From contig NZ_SZZM01000001.1 in assembly GCF_005281615.1 (NCBI RefSeq), forward strand, positions 981,001-1,045,000: a stretch of 64,000 nucleotides of DNA, given 5' to 3'. Origin of the DNA: Rhodoligotrophos defluvii (lineage in GTDB: Bacteria > Pseudomonadota > Alphaproteobacteria > Rhizobiales > Im1). The position numbers and the translations under genes were made by a program. Numbering within the stretch: position 1 is the stretch's first letter; each line of letters starts with the position of its first letter. A model generated the notes under the pieces. That model was not told the origin of the DNA. It ran no database searches and saw nothing but the letters and a program-made list of their open reading frames with translations. Of this stretch, positions 1-9,157 are shown in pieces.

Positions 1-536
1 CGGTCGCCCATGGTGACCAGCATGATGGAGACCGGGTCGGTGCGCGGAAAATGATCAGCGGCGCAGGCCGGGCAGTGGCGCCGATAGCCGCCGTCGCGCA
101 TCTCGGAAGGCGCTCCGCAACGGGAGCAGAACCGGTGAGTGGAATGCCAGTGGAGGAGCGTTCGGGCCTGAGCCAGAACACCCAGCATCGGTGGTGGCAG
201 CACGCTCTGCATGGCCAGACTGCGCAGGTCTATGGCCTTCACCTCCTCGCCGAACATGGCGAGATCCTGGTCGTCGGGCAACAGACTCGCGAAGATCGGC
301 TTTTCCTCACCCTCACTGCCGAGAAAGACCGGCTCACGCACGAGGCTGGGGGGCAATGAGTAGAGCGCCAAGCCACCCAGCGGGTTGAGGACCAAGAGGG
401 CGCGCTCACCGATAAACCCGAGATGGCGAGCCTGGGGCAGGTCCATCTGCTGGGCCAGCCAGCCGGCATCGGTGCGCCGGGGCGCCATGCGGTCGAGGGC
501 GTTGACGGTGAAGGCGAGGCTGTCTTCTGCAAACAT
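1..536 (-). CDS. nudC: NADH pyrophosphatase NudC, C-terminus cut by window edge
   Basis: A Nudix hydrolase that splits NAD(H), and decaps NAD-capped RNA in studied homologues. The visible 178 codons start MFAEDSLAFTVNALDRMAP and cover the N-terminal NudC domain and the zinc ribbon: CSRCG about residue 139, then CPAC about residue 157. The reading frame stays open into the window edge just after FPRTDPVSIMLV, where the Nudix domain begins, so the catalytic box itself is not visible. The ATG at 534-536 is the first good start; no strong ribosome site is seen. The gene is divergent from ffs and dnaX, a common arrangement in Rhizobiales. The zinc ribbon plus the start of the Nudix domain make the family call firm. 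Confidence 0.85.
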   Translation of the reverse strand, partial: MFAEDSLAFTVNALDRMAPRRTDAGWLAQQMDLPQARHLGFIGERALLVLNPLGGLALYSLPPSLVREPVFLGSEGEEKPIFASLLPDDQDLAMFGEEVKAIDLRSLAMQSVLPPPMLGVLAQARTLLHWHSTHRFCSRCGAPSEMRDGGYRRHCPACAADHFPRTDPVSIMLVTMGD

Positions 537-608
537 AAGGGATCTGCCGGATGGGGAGGGTGTTCAAAACAGCCCTACGAGGGCAGGCTTTGCCCGGTGA
601 CGTCAAGC

Positions 609-650
609 GGTGATCTCGTGCGGGCGCGTGGTGATCTCGTGCGGGCGCGT
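609..650. repeat. Two exact tandem copies of a 21-bp unit
   Basis: Positions 609-629 and 630-650 are identical and head to tail; the unit starts GGTGATCTCG and ends GGGCGCGT. They lie between divergent nudC and the ffs promoter, about 75 bp from the nudC start codon. The repeat may be a recent slippage duplication or paired binding sites. The remainder of 537-697 shows no gene. Confidence 0.85.
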
Positions 651-697
651 ATTGTCAGGTTATCCAGAGGAATGAGCGGTGCGTTGTGGTATCGCAC

Positions 698-726
698 TTG
701 CCTGTTGGGCTCGGAATGCTGATATA
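698..726 (+). promoter_or_regulatory. Putative sigma-70-type promoter of ffs
   Basis: TTGCCT at 698-703 and GATATA at 721-726 are separated by 17 bp. The expected transcription start falls near 733-735, which is where the closing stem of the SRP RNA begins. Placement relative to the RNA is the main support. Confidence 0.5.
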
Positions 727-734
727 GTCGGCTA

Positions 735-830
735 GAGAGGCTGGCGGCGGGCGTGCCGCTCGCCAACCGGGTCAGGTCCGGAAGGAAGCAGCCCTAACGA
801 ATCCGGCACGGGTCGCTCGTTCAGCCTCTC
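735..830 (+). ncRNA. ffs: Signal recognition particle 4.5S RNA
   Basis: The RNA partners with Ffh to target nascent membrane proteins. The conserved domain IV is seen around 771-793, with GGTCAGGTCC, a GGAA tetraloop and GGAAGCAGCC, the Ffh-binding internal loop sequence. The ends pair: GAGAGGCTG at 735-743 with CAGCCTCTC at 822-830, giving a hairpin of about 96 nt, the usual size of the short bacterial SRP RNA. No U-run follows, so the RNA may be processed from a transcript continuing into dnaX. The exact ends are inferred from the terminal stem. Confidence 0.93.
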
Positions 831-900
831 GCCTCCTTTGGCTGTTGCCGGATCATTGGCCGACGCCGAAAGCGCAACTTCGGGTACGGAACGCCGGGAC

Positions 901-2760
901 TTGAGTGAACAGCAGGACATCGGTGCGCCGCTTGCGGCCGAGCAAGCGAGCCGGAGGGCGCCCGAGATCGGCGCCCCGGCCTATCGCGTGCTTGCCCGCA
1001 AGTACCGCCCCACCACATTCGAGCATCTCATCGGCCAGGATGCCATGGTGCAGACGCTGGAGAACGCGTTTGCCAGCGGCCGCATCGCCCAGGCCTACAT
1101 GCTCACCGGTGTGCGCGGCATCGGCAAGACCACGACGGCCAGGCTGATTGCGCGGGCGCTCAATTATTCCGAATCCGCCAAACCCACGGTCCGTCTGCCT
1201 TCGCTTGGTATCCATTGCGCGGCCATTCTCGAATCCCGCCATCCGGATGTGATCGAGATGGACGCCGCCTCCCGCACCGGCGTGGACGACATTCGCGAGC
1301 TGATCGAAGGGGTTCGCTACCGGCCGATCGATGCACGCTACAAGGTCTATATCATCGACGAAGTGCACATGCTCTCCAAGGCGGCGTTCAATGCGCTGCT
1401 CAAGACGCTGGAAGAGCCGCCGGAGCATGTGAAGTTCATCTTTGCCACCACCGAAGTGCGCAAGGTGCCGGTCACCGTGCTGTCCCGCTGCCAGCGCTTC
1501 GATCTCAAGCGGCTGGACAGCGAGCTGTTGCTCCAGCATTTCCGCAACGTGGCGGGAAACGAAGGCGTGAGCGCCGAGGACGAGGCGCTGGCGCTGATCG
1601 CACGTGCATCCGAAGGTTCGGTGCGCGATGGCCTTTCGTTGCTGGACCAGGCGATCGCCTATGGGGGCGACGTGGTGCGGGCGGAGGCAGTGCGGGCCAT
1701 GCTCGGCCTCGCAGACCGCGGGCGCACCATAGACCTGTTCGAGGCGCTGATGCAGGGCGATGCGGCCGCAGCCCTCGCCCAGCTCAAGCAGCTCTATGAT
1801 TTCGGCGCCGAGCCGGTGACCATTCTAACCGATCTCGCCGAGCTCACCCACTGGATCACCCGCCTCAAGGTGGTGCCTGATGCGGCCAAGGACCCGGCTC
1901 GCGCCGAGGTGGAGCGCGTGCGCGGCATCAGCCTGGCGGAGCGCCTGTCCATGGCGGTGCTGACCCGCGCCTGGCAGATGTTGCTCAAGGGCATCGAGGA
2001 AGTGAATCAGGCCGCGCATAGTTTGGCGGCGGCGGAAATGGTCGTCATCCGCATGGCTTATGCGGCCGACCTGCCGACCGTGCGCGAGGTGCTTGAGCGG
2101 GAAGGTACCGAGGCGTCCTCTTCGCCGGAGCATCGGGGCGCGCCCGGAGCCGGTGTAAGCGCGGGCGCCGATGCGGTTACGCCCATGCGGCGGCCTTCGT
2201 CCGGAGGGGCAATGCGCGCCGAGGCGCCGGTCAGCCCGACCGCATCAACCGGACGGATACGGGAGACGATGGCTGCCGCTGCGCCTGCGCTCGTGCCGGC
2301 GGTGCCGCCAGCGGCGGCCGGCGGGTCATCCCTCTCGCACTTCCGCGATGTCGTGCGGCTCGCCGGCGAGCGCCGGGACATCAAGCTGAAGAGCCAGCTG
2401 GAGAGCTATGTGCGCCCGGTGCGGGTTGGCGGCAATCAGGTCGAGATCGGGCTCGAGCCCGGCGCCCCCCCGGGTCTCACCAACGAACTCTCGCGCAAGC
2501 TCGAGCAATGGACGGGCGAGCGTTGGGTAGTGTCCGTGTCCAGGGATGCCGGCGAGCGGCCTCTGGCCGAACAAGACCGGCTGAAACGCGACACTCTGTT
2601 CAACGAGGCGCGTGGCCGGCCGGTCGTGCAGGCTTTGCTCGAGCGGTTTCCCGGAGCGGAAATCGTGGACGTGAGAGATCTCAGCGTCCAGGAGGATGCC
2701 GTCGCCGCCCCCGATATGGCCGATGACGAGACGATGGACGGAAACATGGAGGGGCCATGA
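901..2760 (+). CDS. dnaX: DNA polymerase III subunits gamma/tau
   Basis: The AAA+ clamp-loader subunit of the replicative polymerase. The conserved core starts at [10 protein letters not shown]; Walker A is [12 protein letters not shown] (about residues 70-81), followed by [11 protein letters not shown] (Walker B) and SRC (sensor 1 / arginine finger). Of the classical zinc-module cysteines only one is kept (GIHCAAILE), as in many alphaproteobacteria. The C-terminal third is Ala/Pro-rich and then tau-like. Start choice is open: there is no ATG before the core. TTG at 901 (MSEQQD, with GGAA about 9 nt upstream) is preferred; TTG at 838 or 856 would put the start almost on the 3' end of ffs. The stop overlaps the ebfC start as ATGA. 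No A-rich slippery site was seen, so a separate gamma form is not predicted. Confidence 0.95.
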   Translation: MSEQQDIGAPLAAEQASRRAPEIGAPAYRVLARKYRPTTFEHLIGQDAMVQTLENAFASGRIAQAYMLTGVRGIGKTTTARLIARALNYSESAKPTVRLPSLGIHCAAILESRHPDVIEMDAASRTGVDDIRELIEGVRYRPIDARYKVYIIDEVHMLSKAAFNALLKTLEEPPEHVKFIFATTEVRKVPVTVLSRCQRFDLKRLDSELLLQHFRNVAGNEGVSAEDEALALIARASEGSVRDGLSLLDQAIAYGGDVVRAEAVRAMLGLADRGRTIDLFEALMQGDAAAALAQLKQLYDFGAEPVTILTDLAELTHWITRLKVVPDAAKDPARAEVERVRGISLAERLSMAVLTRAWQMLLKGIEEVNQAAHSLAAAEMVVIRMAYAADLPTVREVLEREGTEASSSPEHRGAPGAGVSAGADAVTPMRRPSSGGAMRAEAPVSPTASTGRIRETMAAAAPALVPAVPPAAAGGSSLSHFRDVVRLAGERRDIKLKSQLESYVRPVRVGGNQVEIGLEPGAPPGLTNELSRKLEQWTGERWVVSVSRDAGERPLAEQDRLKRDTLFNEARGRPVVQALLERFPGAEIVDVRDLSVQEDAVAAPDMADDETMDGNMEGP

Positions 2761-3077
2761 AGAATCTCGGCGACATGATGAAGCAGATGCAGGAGATGCA
2801 GGCGCGGATGCAGGAGATGCAGGCCCGGCTGGAGGAACTGGACGTGGTCGGCACCGCCGGAGCGGGGCTGGTCAGCGTCACCCTCAACGGCAAGGGCGCC
2901 ATGAAGGGCATCTCCATCGACCCGACCCTGCTCACGGACGATCGTGAGATCCTTGAGGACCTGATCGTCGCCGCCCATGCGGATGCGCGGCAGAAGATGG
3001 AAAGCGCTCTGGCGGAAGAGATGAAGCAGCTGACCGGAGGTCTTCCGCTGCCGCCGGGGCTCAATTTCGGCTTCTGA
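2757..3077 (+). CDS. ebfC: Nucleoid-associated protein YbaB/EbfC family
   Basis: A 106-residue DNA-binding protein of the YbaB/EbfC family, dimeric and nucleoid-associated in studied members. The N-terminus is a Met/Gln-rich helix ([21 protein letters not shown]), followed by the conserved [22 protein letters not shown] strand region. Length and the dnaX-ebfC-recR order are typical of the family. It overlaps dnaX by 4 bp and ends 6 bp before recR, so the three genes are almost certainly co-transcribed. Confidence 0.93.
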   Translation: MKNLGDMMKQMQEMQARMQEMQARLEELDVVGTAGAGLVSVTLNGKGAMKGISIDPTLLTDDREILEDLIVAAHADARQKMESALAEEMKQLTGGLPLPPGLNFGF

Positions 3078-3083
3078 TCCCAT

Positions 3084-3689
3084 ATGACCAGACGCATCGG
3101 CGGCCCGGAGCTCGAGGGGCTGATTCAGCTTCTGTCAAAGCTGCCCGGCCTCGGACCGCGCTCGGCCCGCCGTGCGGTGCTGCATCTGATCAAGAACCGG
3201 GCCCGTCTGCTCGACCCCCTCGCCGCGGCGATCGAGGATGTGCGCCGCAGCGTAACCGTCTGCTCGGCTTGCGGCAATATCGACACGACCGACCCCTGTG
3301 CGATCTGCCAGGACCACCGCCGGGACCGCTCCGTCATCTGCGTGGTCGAAGAGGTAAGCGATCTCTGGGCCCTGGAGCGCGCCGGCGCCAACAACGGGCT
3401 CTATCATGTCCTCGGCGGTGTCATGTCGGCGATCGAGGGTATCGGACCGGAGGAGCTGTCGATCGAGCAGCTCATCCATCGCTGCGCCGAACCGGGCGTG
3501 AAGGAGGTCATCCTCGCCGTGAATGCGACGGTGGATGGCCAGACCACGGCCTATTACATCACCGAGCGGCTGCGCGGCCTCGACGTCACCGTCTCAAGGC
3601 TCGCCCACGGGGTGCCGGTGGGCGGCGAGCTCGATTACCTCGACGATGGTACGCTGGCCGCGGCGATCAAGTCGCGCCGGGCGTTTTGA
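3084..3689 (+). CDS. recR: Recombination mediator RecR
   Basis: Part of the RecFOR system that loads RecA at gapped DNA. In 201 residues it shows the helix-hairpin-helix ([19 protein letters not shown]), a four-cysteine zinc finger at C60, C63, C72 and C75, and a Toprim domain beginning VICVVEE. The C-terminal [24 protein letters not shown] is characteristic. The gene closes the dnaX-ebfC-recR unit and converges on coaA; the 50-bp gap between them holds no clear terminator. Confidence 0.96.
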   Translation: MTRRIGGPELEGLIQLLSKLPGLGPRSARRAVLHLIKNRARLLDPLAAAIEDVRRSVTVCSACGNIDTTDPCAICQDHRRDRSVICVVEEVSDLWALERAGANNGLYHVLGGVMSAIEGIGPEELSIEQLIHRCAEPGVKEVILAVNATVDGQTTAYYITERLRGLDVTVSRLAHGVPVGGELDYLDDGTLAAAIKSRRAF

Positions 3690-3739
3690 CCCCCGCGAGC
3701 ATTGCGCTCTTGGCCCTGGATTTCCAGTGATCCTGCCCC

Positions 3740-4690
3740 TTATAGCCGCCGCAGCTGCACCTCGTGGATGCTGTGGTCGGCACCTTTGGTGAGAATGAGG
3801 TCGGCCCGCTGCCGAGTCGGCAAGATATTCTCGCGCAGATTTGCCAGGTTGATCGTGTTCCACAGCTTCAGGGCCACTTTCCGTGTTTCCTGGTCGCTGA
3901 GCTTGGCATAGCGATGGAAATAGGACCGCGGATCGCGGAATGCCGTCTCGCGCAGGCGGAAGAAGCGCTCGATGTACCACTGCTCCAGCAGTGTCTCGTC
4001 CGCATCGAGGTAGATCGAGAAATCGAAGAAGTCCGACACGAAGGGGATGGCCTTGCCATCCCTGGGCAGCTTGGCGGGCTGCAGCACGTTCAGCCCCTCC
4101 ACGATGAGCACGTCGGGCTGGTCGATCACCAGAGCATCCGAATCCAGCACATCATAGAACAGATGCGAATAGACCGGCGCCTTCACCTCGCGCTTGCCGG
4201 ACTTGATGTCCGACAGGAAGCGCAACAGCCTGGTGACGTCGTAGCTTTCCGGAAAGCCCTTGCGGGTCATGAGCCCTTCCCGCTCCAGCACCGCGTTCGG
4301 GAACAGGAAGCCATCGGTCGGCACCAGCGCCACATTCGGTGAGTTCGGCGAACGGCTGAGCAGGGCCTGGAGAATACGGCCGGTGGTGCTTTTGCCCACG
4401 GCCACGCTGCCAGCCAGCCCGATGATGAACGGTACCTTGCTGCCGTTGCGGCCCAGGAACCTCTGAGTGGCGCGGAACAGATCGTAGGTTCGCTCCACAT
4501 AGAGGTTCAACAGCCGCGCCAACGGCAGATAAATCGCGACCACTTCGTCGATCTGCATCCGCTCGTTAAGGCCGCGCAGCTCGTAGACTTCGGTCTCGGT
4601 GAGGGTCAAGGGCGTGTCGGCCCTCAACTTTGCCCATTCGTCTCGCGAGAACACGAGATAGGGCGAATATTCGAGCGCGCGTCCGTTCAT
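3740..4690 (-). CDS. coaA: Pantothenate kinase, type I
   Basis: Phosphorylates pantothenate, the first step of coenzyme A synthesis. The protein is 316 residues, the usual length of the CoaA type. Walker [10 protein letters not shown] lies near residues 94-102, followed by [19 protein letters not shown] and the [11 protein letters not shown] strand. The ATG at 4690 lies one base beyond the hisE stop, so it is the last gene of the histidine operon. coaA at the end of the his cluster is a common alphaproteobacterial arrangement. Confidence 0.95.
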   Translation of the reverse strand: MNGRALEYSPYLVFSRDEWAKLRADTPLTLTETEVYELRGLNERMQIDEVVAIYLPLARLLNLYVERTYDLFRATQRFLGRNGSKVPFIIGLAGSVAVGKSTTGRILQALLSRSPNSPNVALVPTDGFLFPNAVLEREGLMTRKGFPESYDVTRLLRFLSDIKSGKREVKAPVYSHLFYDVLDSDALVIDQPDVLIVEGLNVLQPAKLPRDGKAIPFVSDFFDFSIYLDADETLLEQWYIERFFRLRETAFRDPRSYFHRYAKLSDQETRKVALKLWNTINLANLRENILPTRQRADLILTKGADHSIHEVQLRRL

Positions 4691-4691
4691 G

Positions 4692-5027
4692 TCACGAGCG
4701 CCTCGCCTTCTCGACGATGCCGCTGGTGCCCTCTCGCCGCTCGAGCTCGGTCATCACCTCGGCGACCGGGACGTCCGCCGCCTCGAGCAGCACCGTCAGA
4801 TGATACAGCAGATCGGCCGTCTCGCTCACCACCGCGCCCCGGTCTCCGGATGCCGCGGCAATCACCACCTCGACCGCTTCCTCTCCCAGCTTCTTCGCGC
4901 AAGCCGGCACGCCCTTGGCCACCAGCTGTGCCGTATAGGAGCTGTCCGCGCTCGCCAAGCGGCGCTCATGAACCGTGCCTATAAGACGCGCCAAGACGTC
5001 GAGCTTGTGGGAAGTGGCGGTCGTCAT
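4692..5027 (-). CDS. hisE: Phosphoribosyl-ATP diphosphatase HisE
   Basis: Second step of histidine synthesis: hydrolyses PR-ATP to PR-AMP. The all-alpha MazG-like fold is indicated by [14 protein letters not shown] and [14 protein letters not shown], which carry the metal-binding acidic residues. The ATG at 5027 gives 111 residues, close to the family norm; an upstream in-frame GTG at 5048 would add MSRTLFG. The hisI partner domain is not fused here and is not in the window. Confidence 0.93.
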   Translation of the reverse strand: MTTATSHKLDVLARLIGTVHERRLASADSSYTAQLVAKGVPACAKKLGEEAVEVVIAAASGDRGAVVSETADLLYHLTVLLEAADVPVAEVMTELERREGTSGIVEKARRS

Positions 5028-5103
5028 TCCGAAAAGAGTCCTGCTCACAACGGCGGTGGCTTATCAGGATCATCAGCCCTTGTCACCGCTCCAATCGGAC
5101 GGG

Positions 5104-5877
5104 TCAGGCAAGGCGCATGGGAATACCGGCCCGCGCCATATGCTGCTTGGCTTCTCCGATCGTGTAGGTGCCGAAATGGAAGATGGAGGCGGCAAGCACC
5201 GCGCTGGCGTGCCCCTGGGTGACCCCCTCGACCAGATGATCGAGATTGCCGACCCCGCCTGAGGCGATCACCGGCACGCTCACCGCATCGGCCACCGCGC
5301 GGGTCAGTGCCAGATCGAAGCCCGACTGGGTGCCGTCCCGATCCATGGAGGTCAGCAGGATTTCCCCGGCCCCCAGCGAGACCACCTCCCGGGCAAAGTC
5401 CACCGCATCGATGCCGGTGGCATTCCGGCCCCCATGGGTGAAGATCTCCCAGCGCGCCGGCTCGCCATGGTTTGAAACACGCCGCGCGTCTATGGCCACC
5501 ACGATGCACTGGCTGCCGAACTTCTCCGCCGCGCGGGCCACGAAGGCCCGGTCGTTCACCGCCGCCGTGTTGATCGAAACCTTGTCCGCCCCGGCCAGCA
5601 ACAGCTTGCGGATATCGTCCACCGTGCGCACGCCGCCGCCCACGGTCAGCGGCATGAAGCAGTGCTCGGCCGTCTTCGCCACCACGTCGAAGATGATGCC
5701 GCGGTTTTCGTGAGAAGCGGTGATGTCGAGGAAGCACAACTCGTCCGCACCGGCGGCGTCATAGGCACGGGCCGCTTCCACCGGATCGCCGGCATCTCGC
5801 AGCTCCACGAACTGCACGCCCTTGACGACCCGCCCGTCCTTGACGTCCAGGCACGGAATGACTCTGGCCTTAAGCAT
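5104..5877 (-). CDS. hisF: Imidazole glycerol phosphate synthase, cyclase subunit HisF
   Basis: A TIM-barrel enzyme that takes ammonia from HisH to form IGP and AICAR. It begins [20 protein letters not shown] with the catalytic Asp in CLDVKDG; the second acidic residue is in the TSMDRDGT segment. The ATG at 5877 gives 257 residues and overlaps the hisA stop by 8 bp. An upstream start at 5898 is possible but would add seven non-conserved residues. A gap of about 75 bp separates it from hisE. Confidence 0.96.
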   Translation of the reverse strand: MLKARVIPCLDVKDGRVVKGVQFVELRDAGDPVEAARAYDAAGADELCFLDITASHENRGIIFDVVAKTAEHCFMPLTVGGGVRTVDDIRKLLLAGADKVSINTAAVNDRAFVARAAEKFGSQCIVVAIDARRVSNHGEPARWEIFTHGGRNATGIDAVDFAREVVSLGAGEILLTSMDRDGTQSGFDLALTRAVADAVSVPVIASGGVGNLDHLVEGVTQGHASAVLAASIFHFGTYTIGEAKQHMARAGIPMRLA

Positions 5878-6613
5878 GGGCCGACTTCGCCTCCGCAATC
5901 AGCTGCAGGGCCGCCCGCGCGTCCAGTCTGCCGTCATAGAGCGCGCGGCCGGAAATCGCGCCTTCCAGCACCGCGCAATCCGGCGCGAGCAGCCGCTTCA
6001 CATCCTCGATCGAGGCGAGGCCGCCTGACGCGATCACCGGGATCGAGACCGCATGCGCCAGTGCCAGCGTCGCCGGAATGTTGAGGCCGCTCAGCACCCC
6101 GTCACGATCGATATCCGTGTAGATGATCGCCGCAACGCCCGCATCCTCGATGCGGCGGGCCAGATCCACCGCTTCGAGGTCGGAGGTTTCCGCCCAGCCT
6201 TCCACCGCTACCCGGCCGCCCCGCGCGTCGATCCCCACCGCCACCTGGCCCGGGAAAGCCTTGGCCGCCTCCCGCACCAGGGCGGGGTTGCGCACCGCCG
6301 CCGTGCCGAGAATGACCCGGCGCACACCCCTGCCAAGCCAGGTCTCGACACCGGCCATGTCGCGGATGCCGCCACCGAGCTGCACCGGCAGCTTCACTGC
6401 CCGGATGATCGCCTCCACCGCGTCACCATTGGCGCTGCGGCCCGCAAAGGCGCCGTTCAGGTCCACAACGTGCAGCCACTCGAAGCCTTGCCGCTCGAAC
6501 GTGGCCGCCTGCGCCGCCGGATCGTGGTTATAGACGGTCGCGTCGGCCATCTCGCCGCGCCGCAGGCGCACGCACTGGCCGTCCTTCAGGTCGATCGCCG
6601 GAAACAGGATCAT
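5870..6613 (-). CDS. hisA: ProFAR isomerase HisA
   Basis: Converts ProFAR to PRFAR. TIM barrel of 247 residues starting [17 protein letters not shown], with the catalytic Asp in AIDLKDG and the second in [11 protein letters not shown]. The ATG at 6613 overlaps the hisH stop as ATGA; an in-frame GTG at 6622 (adding MAA) is the alternative. HisA and HisF are homologous half-barrel duplicates, and both are intact here. Confidence 0.96.
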   Translation of the reverse strand: MILFPAIDLKDGQCVRLRRGEMADATVYNHDPAAQAATFERQGFEWLHVVDLNGAFAGRSANGDAVEAIIRAVKLPVQLGGGIRDMAGVETWLGRGVRRVILGTAAVRNPALVREAAKAFPGQVAVGIDARGGRVAVEGWAETSDLEAVDLARRIEDAGVAAIIYTDIDRDGVLSGLNIPATLALAHAVSIPVIASGGLASIEDVKRLLAPDCAVLEGAISGRALYDGRLDARAALQLIAEAKSAHA

Positions 6614-7260
6614 GGCCGCCACCTGAGGAAATTGCCGATCAGCTTGAGTCCCAGCCGCTGGCTCTTCTCTGGATGGAACTGGGTGCCGAACACCGTGTCG
6701 CGCGCCACAACCGCGACGACCGGTCCGCCATAATCGGTTTCGGCCACCACTTGTCCCCTGTCCCGCGCGGCGAGCTCATAGGAATGCACGAAATAGGCGT
6801 GCAGCCCATCCGGACCCAGGGGGATCCCCTCCAGGATCGGATGTGGCCTGATTTCCGTCAGGGTGTTCCAGCCCATATGCGGCACCTTCAAGCCTGGATC
6901 CTTGGGCTCGATGCGCGCCACGTCGCCCGAGATCCAGCCGAAGCCTTCCCAGGTGCCATATTCGAGCCCGCGTTCCGCCATCAGCTGCATGCCGACGCAA
7001 ATGCCGATGAACGGCCGCGCCCTCACCCGCACCACCTCGTCCAGCGTCTGCCACATGCCATCGATGGCGAGTAGGCCGGCGCGGCAATCGGCAAAGGCGC
7101 CGACGCCCGGCAGCGCCACCCGGTCTGCCGCGGCAACTTCCCGCGGATCGCCCGTGACCACCACCTCCGCCGCCACCTCGTGCTCCCGCGCCGCCCGCTC
7201 GAACGCCTTATGGGCCGAACGGAGATTGCCGGAGCCGTAATCGACGATTGCCACCTTCAT
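6610..7260 (-). CDS. hisH: Imidazole glycerol phosphate synthase, glutaminase subunit HisH
   Basis: Class I glutamine amidotransferase that feeds ammonia to HisF. The protein has 216 residues and begins [15 protein letters not shown]. The nucleophile is C88 in GICVGMQLM; the His and Glu of the triad are in TQFHPEKSQ near the C-terminus. The start codon overlaps the stop of the preceding DUF2628 gene (TGATG), and its stop overlaps hisA. Tight overlaps imply translational coupling. Confidence 0.96.
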   Translation of the reverse strand: MKVAIVDYGSGNLRSAHKAFERAAREHEVAAEVVVTGDPREVAAADRVALPGVGAFADCRAGLLAIDGMWQTLDEVVRVRARPFIGICVGMQLMAERGLEYGTWEGFGWISGDVARIEPKDPGLKVPHMGWNTLTEIRPHPILEGIPLGPDGLHAYFVHSYELAARDRGQVVAETDYGGPVVAVVARDTVFGTQFHPEKSQRLGLKLIGNFLRWRP

Positions 7261-7751
7261 CAGACGCGTCCCGGTTCGGGGAGAATGGAATAGTCGTGGC
7301 CGGCCGCCGGCCTTGTCTGTGCCCGCGCAGCGGATGGCGCCAGGCCCGCCTTTTGGCCAGCCTGGGCACAGAGCGCGGTGAAGAACCGATGCTCTGCCGC
7401 CACCAGCCTGTCGCCGACCACCACCGCGATCTCGCGCTTGCCGCGCCGCGCCAAGGTCCAGCGCAGGAGATCGTTGCCCTGCAGGCCCATGACCAGGTTG
7501 ATGCCAAACCCCAGGATCGTCTGCACCGTGGCCGAGATCGGCCACGCATAGGGAATGAGGCCGATACAGACACTCACCCCGATGAACAGCGCCAGCACGA
7601 TCCACATGCGCTTGTAGATCAGCCACAGGAACGGCACGAAGAAGGCCGGCCAGGAGAAGCCTTCCTTGACGAAATCCAGGCGATCCGCCTCGGCGAGAAT
7701 GATGGCGGGATCGCTGCTGCGATGGTGGACCGAATAGGTCTTGCTCGACAT
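7260..7751 (-). CDS. DUF2628 membrane protein inside the his operon
   Basis: A 163-residue protein of the DUF2628 family. After a short soluble N-terminus ([31 protein letters not shown]) come three hydrophobic stretches: about residues 37-46, 49-67 and 69-90. The C-terminal third is polar and Ala/Pro-rich. It sits 18 bp after hisB and overlaps hisH, so it is translated with the histidine enzymes. No enzymatic motif is seen and its role is unknown; this insertion between hisB and hisH recurs in alphaproteobacteria. Confidence 0.82.
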   Translation of the reverse strand: MSSKTYSVHHRSSDPAIILAEADRLDFVKEGFSWPAFFVPFLWLIYKRMWIVLALFIGVSVCIGLIPYAWPISATVQTILGFGINLVMGLQGNDLLRWTLARRGKREIAVVVGDRLVAAEHRFFTALCAQAGQKAGLAPSAARAQTRPAAGHDYSILPEPGRV

Positions 7752-7769
7752 GGGTGAGATCCTGAGGGA

Positions 7770-8372
7770 TCAGCCGGTGCTGTCGCCCAGCGTTCCTTTG
7801 GTTGACGGTACTGCGCCTTGGCTGCGCGGATCCGGCTCGATCGCCGCCCGCAGCGAGCGGGCCAGGGCCTTGAAGCAGGTCTCGGCGATATGGTGGCTGT
7901 TCTCGCCGTAGAAATTCTCCACATGGGTGGTGATGCCGGCATTCTGCGCGAAGGCCTGGAACCACTCCCGAAACAGCTCGGTGTCGAAATCCCCCACCTT
8001 CTGCGTGGGAAATGTCACCCTCCACACCAGGAACGGACGGCCGGACACATCGAGCGCCACCCTCGTGAGCGCCTCGTCCATGGCCAGGTCGATACTGGCA
8101 TAGCGGCAGATCCCGGCCTTGTTGCCCAGCGCCTTGGCAACAGCCTGCCCCAGCGCGATGCCGGTATCCTCCACCGTATGATGCATATCGATGTGAAGAT
8201 CGCCTTTGGCCTTCACGTCCATGTCGATCAGCGAATGGCGCGAGAGCTGCTCCAGCATATGGTCGAGGAAGCCCACGCCCGTGGCAATGGAGAACCGCCC
8301 GGTGCCGTCGAGATTGACAGTCACCGAAATCGCCGTTTCGTTGGTCTTCCGCTCTATGGTCGCTTGGCGCAC
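7770..8372 (-). CDS. hisB: Imidazoleglycerol-phosphate dehydratase HisB
   Basis: Manganese-dependent dehydratase of histidine synthesis; the monofunctional form without the phosphatase domain. Metal and substrate motifs are visible: [27 protein letters not shown], and the second-half [18 protein letters not shown] at 8372 is preferred because GGAG lies 6 nt upstream and [10 protein letters not shown] matches the family start; it gives 200 residues. An upstream ATG at 8462 would add 30 Arg-rich residues. First gene of the minus-strand his operon, divergent from hslV. Confidence 0.95.
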   Translation of the reverse strand: MRQATIERKTNETAISVTVNLDGTGRFSIATGVGFLDHMLEQLSRHSLIDMDVKAKGDLHIDMHHTVEDTGIALGQAVAKALGNKAGICRYASIDLAMDEALTRVALDVSGRPFLVWRVTFPTQKVGDFDTELFREWFQAFAQNAGITTHVENFYGENSHHIAETCFKALARSLRAAIEPDPRSQGAVPSTKGTLGDSTG

Positions 8373-8544
8373 CGGAGGCTCCGTTGGCTCGCTGCGGGCG
8401 CATTCTCGCCGCGCGCGTCTTTTATCAGGCGAACGCCCTGGATCAAAGGGCGGTATCGCCACGTATCGCGCCGCATGCTTTTCAATCTTTTATTTGGCGC
8501 GCTCACTGCATAGATGTGGCGCCGTATGATATTTCACGAGGGCT

Positions 8545-9105
8545 ATGTTGAACGAGCGCGAGCAGATGCCGCAATGGCATGGAACCACCATCCTCACGGT
8601 CCGCAAGGGGAACAAGGTCGTCATCGCCGGCGACGGGCAGGTGAGTTTCGGAAATACGGTGATAAAGTCCAATGCCCGTAAGGTCAGGCCCTTGGGCAAG
8701 GGCCAAGTCATCGCCGGCTTCGCAGGGGCCACTGCGGATGCCATGACCCTGTTCGAACGGCTGGAAGGCAAGCTCGAGCAGCACCCGGGCCAGCTGACCC
8801 GCGCCTGCGTCGAAATGGCCAAAGACTGGCGCACGGACCGCTATCTGCGCCGCCTGGAAGCCATGATGATCGTGGCCGACCCGAAGGTCACCCTCGTGCT
8901 GACCGGCAATGGCGACGTGCTGGAGCCGGAATACGGTCTTATGGGCATCGGCTCCGGCGGCCAGTTCGCGTTGGCTGCGGCGCGTGCCCTCCTGGACAGC
9001 GAGCACGACCCGGAGGAGATTGCCCGGCGGGCCATGAAGATCGCCGCGGAGATCTGCATCTATACCAACGACGCCGTCACCATTGAAACATTGGAAGCGG
9101 AGTGA
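8545..9105 (+). CDS. hslV: ATP-dependent protease subunit HslV (ClpQ)
   Basis: Peptidase subunit of the HslUV protease, an N-terminal-threonine hydrolase related to proteasome beta subunits. The catalytic residue is T14 in [11 protein letters not shown], so the first 13 residues should be removed on maturation; a short pro-sequence of this kind is usual in alphaproteobacteria. GDGQVSFGN and [11 protein letters not shown] are family hallmarks. The ATG at 8545 has GAGG about 4 nt upstream. The 172-bp gap to divergent hisB must hold promoters for both; I could not identify a convincing heat-shock promoter. Confidence 0.96.
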   Translation: MLNEREQMPQWHGTTILTVRKGNKVVIAGDGQVSFGNTVIKSNARKVRPLGKGQVIAGFAGATADAMTLFERLEGKLEQHPGQLTRACVEMAKDWRTDRYLRRLEAMMIVADPKVTLVLTGNGDVLEPEYGLMGIGSGGQFALAAARALLDSEHDPEEIARRAMKIAAEICIYTNDAVTIETLEAE

Positions 9106-9157
9106 GCGCCTGCCGCGCACTGCCCATTCCCTGCTTAGTGTCCCGAGCGAGAGTTAA

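Noticed and set aside
901-2760. Programmed frameshift in dnaX producing a short gamma form
   Set aside because: No A-rich slippery heptamer with a downstream hairpin was seen in the middle of the gene.
8373-8544. Heat-shock sigma-32 promoter for hslVU
   Set aside because: Heat-shock control is expected for this operon, but I could not find a credible pair of boxes at proper spacing.
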